From: Nocardioides cynanchi
GTDB taxonomy: Bacteria; Actinomycetota; Actinomycetes; Propionibacteriales; Nocardioidaceae
Direction of reading: 5' to 3'
Length of the DNA: 64,000 nt
Assembly: GCF_008761635.1 (NCBI RefSeq)
Contig: NZ_CP044344.1
Span: forward strand, 3,720,001 to 3,784,000
The first letter of the stretch is position 1. Each line of letters begins with the position of its first letter. The notes under the pieces are model-generated. The model saw only the letters and a program-made list of their open reading frames with translations, did not search any database and was not told where the DNA came from. Made by a program: the position numbers and the translations under genes. Below, one piece after another: positions 1 through 7,170 of this stretch.

Positions 1-96
1 CCGCACGTCGTAGTCGCGGGCGTAGCGGCCGAACTCGTCGAGCAGGAAGTCGGCGTTGTCCTCCGAGACCAGGAGGATGGCAGGGCGGTCGTCCAC
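1..96 (-). CDS. N-terminal fragment of a receiver-domain protein (thioredoxin-reductase-like fusion?)
   Basis: Only the first 32 codons lie in the window; the gene continues past the left edge. A GTG start on the minus strand gives VDDRPAILLVSEDNADFLLD and then an amphipathic helix. This is the beta1/alpha1 segment of a response-regulator receiver fold, with acidic residues after the first strand. In actinobacteria this kind of start is common in receiver domains fused to a thioredoxin-disulfide reductase, but a stand-alone regulator fits equally well. It diverges from truA across about 65 bp, so that gap should hold both promoters. The family guess is inference from 32 residues. Confidence 0.45.
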   Translation of the reverse strand, partial: MDDRPAILLVSEDNADFLLDEFGRYARDYDVR

Positions 97-161
97 CTGA
101 CCGATCGTAGGCCGCGACCGTGCAGACCGGTGGGCTCGGCACGGTCCTCTCCGCTCGTAGG

Positions 162-992
162 ATGCCGTCCGTGCGCCTGCGGATCGACCTCTCCTACGAC
201 GGGGGCGACTTCCACGGGTGGGCGATGCAGCCGGGGCTGCGGACCGTCGAGGCGGAGCTGGCGGCCGGGCTGACGACGGTGCTCCGGCTGCCCTCGGTGA
301 CGCTGGTGTGCGCCGGACGCACCGACACCGGCGTGCACGCCCGCGGTCAGGTGGTCCACGTCGACCTCGACGAGCACGTGCTCGTGGCGGCACGCGGGCG
401 CGACGCCGGCTCGCCGACCGAGGCGCTGGCTCGGCGGCTGAACGGGCTCCTGCCCGCCGATCTCCGGGTACGACGTGTGGTCGCGGCCCCGGACGGCTTC
501 GACGCCCGCTTCTCCCCGCTGTGGCGGCGCTACGCCTACCGGATCTGCGACGGCATCCCGGACCCGATGGAGCGCGGCCACGTGCTCGCCTGGCCCCGTC
601 CGCTCGACGTCGCGGCGATGAACGAGGCCTCGGCCGCCCTCCTCGGGTTGCACGACTTCGCCGCCTTCTGCAGGCGGCGCGCGGGCGCGACGACGGTGCG
701 TACCCTGCTCGACCTCGCCTGGCACCGCGACGGCGACCTGATCACCGGCCTGGTCCGCGCCGACGCGTTCTGCCACCACATGGTCCGCTCGCTGGTCGGC
801 TCGCTCGTGGCCGTCGGCGAGGGTCGCCGACCCCTCTCCTGGCCGGCCGACCTCCTCGTCGCCGGTGCCCGCGACGCGCGCGTGCTCGTCGTACCCGCGC
901 ACGGGCTGACGCTCGAGGAGGTCGCCTACCCGCCCGACGCCGACCTGCTGGCCCGGGCCGACCGCACCCGCGCCCGGCGGGAGGTGCCATGA
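162..992 (+). CDS. truA: tRNA pseudouridine(38-40) synthase TruA
   Basis: Isomerises uridines 38-40 in the anticodon stem-loop of many tRNAs in the cytoplasm. The N-terminus has LRIDLSYDGGDFHGWAMQPG, followed by CAGRTDTGVHARGQ, which contains the catalytic aspartate motif (GRTDxGVHA). The C-terminus has the FCHHMVRSLVGSLVAVGEG segment of the family. At 276 aa it is of normal length. The ATG at 162 is preferred to the upstream in-frame GTG at 120 because the conserved domain starts just after it; GTG 171 is also possible. Its stop overlaps the next gene by ATGA, so the two are probably translationally coupled. Confidence 0.93.
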   Translation: MPSVRLRIDLSYDGGDFHGWAMQPGLRTVEAELAAGLTTVLRLPSVTLVCAGRTDTGVHARGQVVHVDLDEHVLVAARGRDAGSPTEALARRLNGLLPADLRVRRVVAAPDGFDARFSPLWRRYAYRICDGIPDPMERGHVLAWPRPLDVAAMNEASAALLGLHDFAAFCRRRAGATTVRTLLDLAWHRDGDLITGLVRADAFCHHMVRSLVGSLVAVGEGRRPLSWPADLLVAGARDARVLVVPAHGLTLEEVAYPPDADLLARADRTRARREVP

Positions 993-1612
993 GCGACCAC
1001 CACTACTTCACCGCCGACCCGTCCGTGCCCTTCGCCCGCGAGCCGTTCAGCTGCGAGGTGTGGGGGCACCGGCTCGACCTGGTCAGCGGTTCGGGGGTCT
1101 ACAGCCGCGGCCGGCTCGACAAGGGCACCGCCGTGCTGCTGCGCGAGACCGAGCCGCCACCACCCGGTCACGTGCTCGACCTCGGCACGGGGTATGGCGT
1201 GATCGGGCTGGCCATCGCCGACGCGTGGCGCCGGGACGGCGTCGCCGCCGGTCCGGCCGGCGGGGTCACCGGGGTCGAGGTCAACCAGCGGGCGGTGCTG
1301 CTCGCCAACCAGAACGCCGCGGCGCTCGGCCTCCAGGACCGGTACGTCGCGTGCGAGCCCGACGCCGTACCGGCCGAGGTCGGCTTCGACGAGCTCTGGT
1401 CCAACCCCCCGATCCGGATCGGCAAGGCCGCGCTGCACGACCTGCTGCTCCGGTGGCTCGGCCGGCTCCGCCCGGACGGCAGGGCGGTGATGGTGGTCGG
1501 CAAGAACCTCGGCGGCGACTCGCTCCAGGCCTGGCTGACCGACCAGGGATACCCGACGACGCGCCTGGCCAGCTCCCGGGGGTTCCGCGTGCTGGAGTCG
1601 CGACCGGCCTGA
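989..1612 (+). CDS. Class I SAM methyltransferase, RsmC/RlmG-like (small domain)
   Basis: Predicted SAM-dependent methyltransferase of 207 aa. It has the glycine-rich SAM loop VLDLGTGYGVIGLAIADAW, an acidic end of beta2 (GVEVNQRAVLLANQNA) and the N6-type catalytic motif as SNPPIRIG, the NPP[IF]H-like signature of RsmC/RlmG 16S/23S rRNA guanine-N2 methyltransferases. It corresponds to the catalytic C-terminal half of enterobacterial RsmC, as is usual in actinobacteria. The start ATG overlaps the truA stop (ATGA). The downstream island begins within about 50 bp of its stop and, unusually, the first island ORF is open in the same frame. rRNA is the likely substrate; the exact base is not assignable. 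Confidence 0.82.
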   Translation: MSDHHYFTADPSVPFAREPFSCEVWGHRLDLVSGSGVYSRGRLDKGTAVLLRETEPPPPGHVLDLGTGYGVIGLAIADAWRRDGVAAGPAGGVTGVEVNQRAVLLANQNAAALGLQDRYVACEPDAVPAEVGFDELWSNPPIRIGKAALHDLLLRWLGRLRPDGRAVMVVGKNLGGDSLQAWLTDQGYPTTRLASSRGFRVLESRPA

Positions 1613-1653
1613 CCTGCGACTCGCCTCCCGGGATCGAGCCCGGTCGCCCGCGG

Positions 1654-1663
1654 CCCGGACGAT
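1654..1663. other. Candidate left island boundary (attL-like 10-bp direct repeat)
   Basis: CCCGGACGAT occurs here, 42 bp after the methyltransferase stop, and again at 24211-24220, 38 bp before the glmU start. The sequence between the copies carries all the mobile and defence genes. Removing it would join the methyltransferase gene to glmU across a short spacer. Ten bases is a weak match in GC-rich DNA, so the boundary is inference. Confidence 0.35.
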
Positions 1664-3214
1664 CAGGGGACCTTCCATCCGCAGCACAAGTGGGACGACG
1701 CTGTAGCTGCTGCGGAGGAATGGCGCTACGGCGAGGATCACCGTCGCAAGCACCACTCAACTTCGCTTCAGTCGGCGACCGGCGACGCGATTCAGCACCA
1801 GGACATCCCGGCGGGTGACCTCGACGAGGCCTTCACCGACGTCCGTCTCGCTCACCGGTTCGCAGCTGTATTCGAGTCCGAGTGCCGTCCGGTGGTCTTC
1901 TGCCACGGCGTCGGCTGGTTGAAGTGGGACGGCACGCGCTGGCGCCGCACCGACTCCGGGGAACTCAAGGGCACCATCCTGGAGTCGTCCACGCAATGGC
2001 TGGAGCGACTGGCCCAGCATCAGGCCCCTCGCAATCTCATCGAGAGGGTCATCCGGCTGCTCTACGAGAACCGGGCCCTGCGGATCGTCAAGGCGATGGA
2101 GGCCCTTTTCCGGGTCGAGGTGGGTGAGCTGGACAGCCACCCGGACCTACTGAACTGCCGCAACGGCGTCGTGGACCTGCGCACCGGTGTGCTCAGTCCG
2201 CACGACCCTGCGCTGTACATGACCAAGGTGACGCGCGTCGACTACGTGCCGGATGCCCGCTCTCGCGACTGGGAGAAGGCCAAGCAGGCTCTTCCTGCCG
2301 AGGTTGGCGAGTACCTGCTGGACCGGCTGGGTCAAGCCGCTACAGGGCATACACCGAGCGATGACCGGATCCCCTTCAACGTGGGAGTGGGCGGGAACGG
2401 CAAGTCCACGATGCTCGACCCGGTCCGCCTCTGTTTGGGCGACTACGCGGGAGTCGTGACCCAGAAGTTGCTGTTGGCCAACCCCAGCGAGCACCCCACC
2501 GAGTTCATGACTCTGCGCGGCCTTCGGCTGGTAGTGCTCGAGGAGCTACCGGAGCAGGGCCGACTGAACACGCAGCGCTTGAAGACGATCACCGGCACCG
2601 AGACCATCCAAGCGCGGGGGATGCGCCAGGACTTCGTGGAGTTCGCCACCACGCACGCTCTGGTCGTGAACACCAACCACGCCCCGATCGTGAACGAGAC
2701 CGACCACGGCACGTGGCGTCGCCTGATGCTGATCCCCTTCGAGCGCAAGTATCGAGCCGATGACGGCACGGTCGACCAGACGCTCAGGCAACGGATGAAG
2801 AAGCGTAAGGTCCTCGAAGCTGTCCTTGCCGAGCTGGTGAAGCACGCCCGTCACTGGTACGACAACGGGCAGGTGATGGCCTCACCTCCCGCCGTCATCG
2901 AGGAGGCCACGGCTGCGTGGCGTACCGAGTCCGACGACCTGGTCGGCTTCTTCCAGGAGCGCCTCGAGGCAGACCCCCACGCGGCCGTGCGCCTGTCGGA
3001 CGTCATGGACGCCTTCAACAGCTACCTGGAGAAGAAGGGCCATCGCATCCCCTGGAGCGAGAAGACCTTCTCCTCACGCTTGGCGTCGAACGAAGGTCTC
3101 CCGGTCCCCTTCGCCAAGGGGCAGCGCCAACGTCGCTACCTCAACCCCCTAGGAGGCCCGGTTCAGGGTCCCCACCCGGTCACGGTTTGGAAGGGGGTGC
3201 GCTTCCGGAACTAG
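1664..3214 (+). pseudogene. 5'-truncated P4-type phage/plasmid primase-helicase (D5_N + SF3 helicase)
   Basis: Replication initiation helicase of the D5/P4 family, missing its 5' end. The frame is open from the methyltransferase stop to 3214, but the first possible start codon is GTG 1892, inside the D5_N domain. The N-terminal primase-polymerase part is absent. What remains is D5_N (FTDVRLAHRFAAVF, WLKWDGTRWRR, CRNGVVDLRTG) and the SF3 ATPase with Walker A GVGGNGKSTMLD, Walker B-like LRLVVLEELPE and VVNTNHAP (sensor-like). The C-terminal part resembles the usual winged-helix end. It is probably a remnant of the mobile element cut at the left junction. A shorter intact helicase starting at 1892 is possible but would lack conserved sequence. 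Confidence 0.72.
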
Positions 3215-3433
3215 GCCCCCCGGCCCGTGCGCGGCGTGCAGCTTAGAGAGGATCCCTTTCTCCAAGTTGCTCTTGAGAGGTAGACGCTCGAGGACGCACA
3301 TCCCGCACAGGCCGGCACAGGAGTGGGGCGGAAGGCCGCCCACAGGGATGACACCACCGCCCGAGATGAGGCTCGCTGAGAGCCCAGGGATGGACGGCGG
3401 ATCGAGGTACCTCATGGAAGGAGAGATCAGACA

Positions 3434-3823
3434 ATGAGGGGGAGACCGGCGGTCACCTGTACCGCGACAGCGAAGACCACGGGGGAGCGGTGCAAGCGCG
3501 CCCCGATCCCGGGCGGGACGGTGTGCATGTTCCACGGGGGCGGCACAAGGAAGGCACGTGCCGCGGGGAAGCGGCGTCTCGCTGAAGCGATGATGCTGCG
3601 CGAGCTCGCGGCCGCCGAGAAACGACGCGAGATCCACGAGGCGGCTCTTGAACCGTGGGCGGACGACCCGGCGATCCGTCGCGTGAATGCCGTCGGGCGA
3701 GCGGATCCGGCGGATCTACGGAGAGTCGCCCGCGAGATGGCCGAGGGTGCACGGATCTTCCGTGCGGCGGCTCGCGCACTCGAACAAGAACAGCAAGAAC
3801 CGGAGGAGGACGAAGAACTGTGA
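3434..3823 (+). CDS. Small phage-type zinc-binding protein (HGG motif)
   Basis: 129 aa, function unknown. The N-terminus has CTATAKTTGERCKRAPIPGG, then TVCMFHGGG. The spacing of four Cys/His ligands (CxxTxxxxxRC...C..HGG) is typical of a short zinc knuckle common in actinobacterial phages and integrative elements, often near terminase or recombination genes. The rest is charged alpha-helix ending in an acidic tail (EQEQQEPEEDEEL). A strong Shine-Dalgarno (GGAAGGAGAG) precedes ATG 3434. It sits alone between the truncated helicase and the integrase. Confidence 0.6.
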   Translation: MRGRPAVTCTATAKTTGERCKRAPIPGGTVCMFHGGGTRKARAAGKRRLAEAMMLRELAAAEKRREIHEAALEPWADDPAIRRVNAVGRADPADLRRVAREMAEGARIFRAAARALEQEQQEPEEDEEL

Positions 3824-3892
3824 GGCCCGGTCGATGAGGAATGGTGGAACGTGCAAGTTCCGCCGACTTGGCGAGTTCGTTTAGTTGCAGAG

Positions 3893-3912
3893 CGTGTGCC
3901 ATCCGTGTGCCA
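3893..3912 (+). repeat. Tandem CGTGTGCCA pair, candidate integrase arm-type sites
   Basis: CGTGTGCCA occurs twice, at 3893-3901 and 3904-3912, an 11-bp period (about one helical turn), 160 bp before the integrase leader. A matching pair in inverted orientation (CGGCACACG at 23980-23988 and 23992-24000) lies at the other end of the island. Paired short direct repeats at both ends are what tyrosine-integrase arm sites look like; binding is inferred. Confidence 0.4.
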
Positions 3913-3980
3913 GTGGCTCCGCAGAGCGGGCGGAACGCCCAGATCCACGCCTGTTGATAGAGCTCGGGCGGCGGAAGCTG

Positions 3981-4038
3981 CCTGAGTCTAGATCAGGGAA
4001 TTTTCCTCCGTTCGCGGTCGTTGAAACCAGCAACGACC
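3981..4038. promoter_or_regulatory. Cluster of dyads upstream of the integrase (operator/arm-site candidate)
   Basis: Two dyads lie here: CCTGA-GTCTAGA-TCAGG (3981-3997) and GGTCGTTG-7 nt-CAACGACC (4016-4023/4031-4038, 8 bp perfect). The left half of the first, CCTGAGTCTA, is repeated directly at 4046-4055 just after the second. The set occupies the AT-richer 95 bp before the integrase leader Shine-Dalgarno, so it probably controls int expression or forms part of the recombination complex. Confidence 0.45.
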
Positions 4039-4074
4039 AGCAAACCTGAGTCTACAGAAACCAAGGAGACAACG

Positions 4075-4152
4075 ATGTTGGACCTTTTCAAGACCAACGG
4101 CACCAGCCCCCCGCAGGTGACGGGGGTGAGTCAGGTTGCCCCGCAAGCCTGA
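4075..4152 (+). CDS. 25-codon leader ORF overlapping the integrase start
   Basis: ATG 4075 follows an excellent Shine-Dalgarno (CCAAGGAGACAACG) and encodes MLDLFKTNGTSPPQVTGVSQ plus five residues before TGA 4150. The integrase frame, which has no better signal, starts at TTG 4136 inside it, 17 nt before the leader stop. This looks like translational coupling: ribosomes finishing the leader re-initiate on the weak TTG. Alternatively it could be a frameshifted N-terminus of the integrase. No known family recognised. Confidence 0.45.
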   Translation: MLDLFKTNGTSPPQVTGVSQVAPQA

Positions 4153-5419
4153 CCTGAACGACCGGACCCGTTACCACCACATCCGTGAGGTCCGCGGCAA
4201 GTACCGCGTGGTCATCGAGGTACGTGCGGAACCTCGTCGACAGGCGCAGCGCAGCTTCCCGACCACCTCCGGCGGCCTGAAAGAGGCCGTCGAGTGGCGC
4301 GACATCACGCTCGGTCAAGTCGCTAGCGGGACCTATGCACCCCCCGAGGCCGTCCCTCGTTCCAGGCAGGCCGAGCCGCCTGAAGCGGCCCCGGTGACCT
4401 TCGATCTGCTCGCCGACCGGTTCCTGGCCAGCAAGCTCGGCGAGATCCGCCCCAACTCGATCGATGGCTACCGCAGAGCCCTCGCCAGGGCGCGCCGCCA
4501 CTTCGCGGACACACCCGTCGAGGGGATCACCGCCGACGACGTGATCGCGCTGCGGACGGCGATGCTGAGTGAACCGACCCGGACCGGCCGGGTCGCGAGT
4601 CATCGCACCATCGTCTACACCCTGCTCGCGGTGCGGCTGGTGTTCGAGTACGGCGTGCGCGCCGGCCACCTCGCATCGAACCCTGCCGCCGGTGTGAAGC
4701 CTCCGCGCAAGTCCAGCATCAAGACCCGCACACCCGCGCCGGTCACCTGGACCGCGGACGAGCTCCGCCGCTTCATCGGGTACCTCGGGGAGGAGCCAGA
4801 CGTGACCGATCGCCACGACCCGCGCCACGGTGGCTGGGTCAAGCCGGCCTTCCTGCTCAGCGCCTGCGGCCTTCGTCGTGGGGAGGTCCTCGGGTTGTGC
4901 TGGGACGCTGTCGACTTCGAGCAAGGGACGGTGTGCGTGGAGGCCAGCCGCACCCGGACCGGCGGCTCAAACGGTGAGACCGATCGCGACGACGCCAAGT
5001 CCGGCAACTCGCGCCGCAGCGTGCACCCCGACGACCTGCATCCGGGCGTCATGGACGCCCTGCGAGACCTCCGCGAGGCACAGGCCAAGGACCGCGCCGA
5101 GCACGCCTCGTGCTGGGACAGTCCGGATGGCCTGGTGGTGGTCAACGTGTTCGGAGCCGGCGTCGACCCGGAGACGTACCGGACCCGGTTCAGGCGGCTC
5201 TGTAAGCGAGCAGGCGTCCCGGAGATTGGGTTGCACCGGATCAGACACACTCTGGCCAACCTCATGCACGACAACGCCGTTCCGCCCAAACGTGCTGCCG
5301 ACCTGCTCGGGCACAGCGTGGAAGTGCACTTAGCTCGCTACATCACCAATACCGAGTCCGGCACACTCGAGGCCGGACGTGCCGTGGGCCAGGCTCTCTG
5401 GCATCAGGACGGCGAGTAA
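4136..5419 (+). CDS. int: Tyrosine-type site-specific integrase
   Basis: Catalyses integration and excision of the island. At 427 aa it has an N-terminal DNA-binding region (about 1-60, Arg-rich beta strands as in AP2-like arm-binding domains). A core-binding SAM-like domain follows (about 85-180, FDLLADRFLASKLGEIRPNS...). The catalytic domain (about 200-420) has the first Arg in CGLRRGEVLGL, the H-x-x-R box as LHRIRHTLANLM (usually HDLRHT), LGHS, and the tyrosine in LARYITN. Translation apparently starts at TTG 4136, directly after an in-frame TGA and inside a well-initiated leader ORF, so output should be kept low. The next 238 bp carry no convincing gene. Confidence 0.9.
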   Translation: MPRKPDLNDRTRYHHIREVRGKYRVVIEVRAEPRRQAQRSFPTTSGGLKEAVEWRDITLGQVASGTYAPPEAVPRSRQAEPPEAAPVTFDLLADRFLASKLGEIRPNSIDGYRRALARARRHFADTPVEGITADDVIALRTAMLSEPTRTGRVASHRTIVYTLLAVRLVFEYGVRAGHLASNPAAGVKPPRKSSIKTRTPAPVTWTADELRRFIGYLGEEPDVTDRHDPRHGGWVKPAFLLSACGLRRGEVLGLCWDAVDFEQGTVCVEASRTRTGGSNGETDRDDAKSGNSRRSVHPDDLHPGVMDALRDLREAQAKDRAEHASCWDSPDGLVVVNVFGAGVDPETYRTRFRRLCKRAGVPEIGLHRIRHTLANLMHDNAVPPKRAADLLGHSVEVHLARYITNTESGTLEAGRAVGQALWHQDGE

Positions 5420-5657
5420 CAGCACGGACCCGCCGCTCTTGAGGTTCTTCCAGACGCAGCTTCAGGAGACGCGACCTTGCCTGAACCGCCACGCGGGCCC
5501 TGTCGGGGGTCGCCGCCCGGGACGGAGGATCCAGCACGACGGCGGCGTGGCGTTGCTGAGGTGTCCTGAGGCGGTGGCGAAGCAAGGATCGTTGTGGACC
5601 GAATCAGGACGCTCGAAGATAATTGGTGGCCCGGCATGCGAACGTCAAGGAGCCGAC

Positions 5658-6083
5658 ATGGTCACGACATTGCACACGGCGCAGACGTGGCGCGGTCCGG
5701 AGTCGTCGTCTCGTTGGCATCATGAGTCCACCGGGCGTGTTCTTCTGTACGAGCGTGACGGCAGGGTCACGCTTCAGACACGGTTATCGGTTTCGCAGGG
5801 TTGGTCCTCGGTGGGCATCGTTCTCGACGAACAGGTCTTTCGGGAACTCTTCAATACGATGTCCAAAGCTAATCCAGATTTGATGCGGGCCTTGTGCGCC
5901 CGAGCGATGGCCCCTGGCCGGCTGCTGTCTCCGACATATGGTCACCCGGAGGCAATCAGGTGGGCCAGGGAGTACGACGCGATTGATCCGTTGACGGAGT
6001 CTGTGCCGGAGGATCTTGAGCCCGCGGACGAGGTCGGCGAGGAGGACTTGCCTCTCTTGACGTTGGTCTCGGAAGACGAGTGA
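5658..6083 (+). CDS. Hypothetical protein (141 aa), acidic C-terminus
   Basis: ATG 5658 has an AAGGAG Shine-Dalgarno 6 nt upstream. The product starts MVTTLHTAQTWRGPESSSRW and has a central alternating beta-type segment (GRVLLYERDGRVTLQTRLSV). It ends in a strongly acidic stretch (VPEDLEPADEVGEEDLPLLT). No domain recognised, no membrane segment. It lies alone between integrase and the R-M genes. The low-complexity acidic tail would suit a small regulatory or DNA-mimic-like protein, but nothing in the sequence proves that. Confidence 0.55.
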   Translation: MVTTLHTAQTWRGPESSSRWHHESTGRVLLYERDGRVTLQTRLSVSQGWSSVGIVLDEQVFRELFNTMSKANPDLMRALCARAMAPGRLLSPTYGHPEAIRWAREYDAIDPLTESVPEDLEPADEVGEEDLPLLTLVSEDE

Positions 6084-6244
6084 TGGGTCCGATTCCCCGG
6101 CTCTGAGACCATGACTCGCGGACCCCACGCCACCTTCTGATCACGGTCCTGAAGTTCTGATTCCAGACACGGGCGACAGATCCGCCGTGCTCAAGGGCTG
6201 GCCGCATAGGTTGTTCCGGACGCTCGGGGCGACGAAGGGGACAG

Positions 6245-6520
6245 ATGGCACTCCAAGAGTTCGAGGACAAGATCACGTTGGTCCAGAGGGTGGCCGACCA
6301 GCGAGGCGTCCCGCACTGTCATTCGTCACGCTTCCGCGGGCAACGAGATTGTCGGCTCCTGCCGCTAACCTCTAGTGCGAAGGCTCGGCTTGACCAGACT
6401 GGAGTGCTTGTGTCGCGATCACGAGATGGCCGGTTCGCCGACCTGCGCCACACGTCGGCCGACGACCTCGCCCTCACAGAGCTGCTTTCCTCATCGTCGG
6501 CGACAGTGCGGCAACGGTGA
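6245..6520 (+). CDS. Hypothetical 91-aa protein coupled to the R-M operon
   Basis: ATG 6245 is preceded by AAGGGG. The product begins MALQEFEDKITLVQRVADQRG, a plausible helix, but the middle is Arg/Cys/His-rich and unlike a typical domain. The main support is position: its TGA (6518-6520) overlaps the GTG 6517 of the methylase gene (GTGA), suggesting coupling. It could be a controller-type small protein of the R-M cluster or a decayed gene. Function unknown. Confidence 0.38.
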   Translation: MALQEFEDKITLVQRVADQRGVPHCHSSRFRGQRDCRLLPLTSSAKARLDQTGVLVSRSRDGRFADLRHTSADDLALTELLSSSSATVRQR

Positions 6521-7170
6521 CGGTGAGGGGGACGGTTGTCGAGGAGCAGGTCGTGAAGTCGCGGCACCGCGTGAAGACCTACGGCGAGGTCTTCACCCCG
6601 CGTCACATGGTCGACCAGATGCTCGACCTGGTCCGTGAAGAGCTGGAGACCGGCCCCGACTTCGTCGACAAGACCTTCCTTGAGCCGGCGGCAGGCCACG
6701 GCAACTTCCTCGTGGCGATCCTGCGCCGCAAGCTCCATGCGATCGAAACGCGGTACCCGGCTGAGTCGTGGCCGGCGGAGTCGCTGTTCGCGCTTGCCTC
6801 GATCTACGGCATCGAACTTCTCGAGGACAACCACCAGGACGCGAAGGCGGTCATGCTCGCCGAGTTCCACAGGTTCCACGATGCCCTCGGCACCCCCTGC
6901 AGTCCGACGACCGACCTGCACCAGGCAGCGGCGTTCCTGATCGAGACGAACATCGTGCGCGGCAATACCCTGGCCGGCCAGACCCCGAGCGGGGAAGACA
7001 TCCAGTTCTCGTGGTGGCACCGGATCGACGGAAAGCCCGGCGAGGTGCAGCGCGATCCCTTTACCCTCGCCTCGCTCCGTGACGACGCTGGTTTCGATTT
7101 CACCGTCTACGACAGCTATCAGGCGTGCCGAATTGAGAGAGTTCACGAACAAGCAAAGACCGATGGCTAG
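6517..7170 (+). CDS. N6-adenine methylase N-terminal-type subunit (SAM-binding motifs only)
   Basis: 217 aa with the start of an Eco57I/type I-like N6-adenine methyltransferase: YGEVFTPRHMVDQMLDLV (motif X region, FTP) and TFLEPAAGHGNFLVAILRRKL (motif I, SAM loop, about residues 54-73). The second-strand region (ASIYGIELLEDNHQDAKAV) follows. It ends at YDSYQACRIERVHEQAKTDG without any [DN]PP[YF] catalytic motif, so it cannot methylate alone. GTG 6553, behind GAGGAG, is an alternative start. The end overlaps the next gene by 8 nt (ATGGCTAG). It probably works with the catalytic subunit at 10497, or is a specificity/cofactor module. Confidence 0.75.
   Translation: MTVRGTVVEEQVVKSRHRVKTYGEVFTPRHMVDQMLDLVREELETGPDFVDKTFLEPAAGHGNFLVAILRRKLHAIETRYPAESWPAESLFALASIYGIELLEDNHQDAKAVMLAEFHRFHDALGTPCSPTTDLHQAAAFLIETNIVRGNTLAGQTPSGEDIQFSWWHRIDGKPGEVQRDPFTLASLRDDAGFDFTVYDSYQACRIERVHEQAKTDG

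Noticed and set aside
1620-1660. tRNA fragment as integration target (GGGATCGAGCCCGG resembles a T-arm)
   Set aside because: The loop lacks the TTCRA consensus on either strand and no anticodon or acceptor stem can be drawn.
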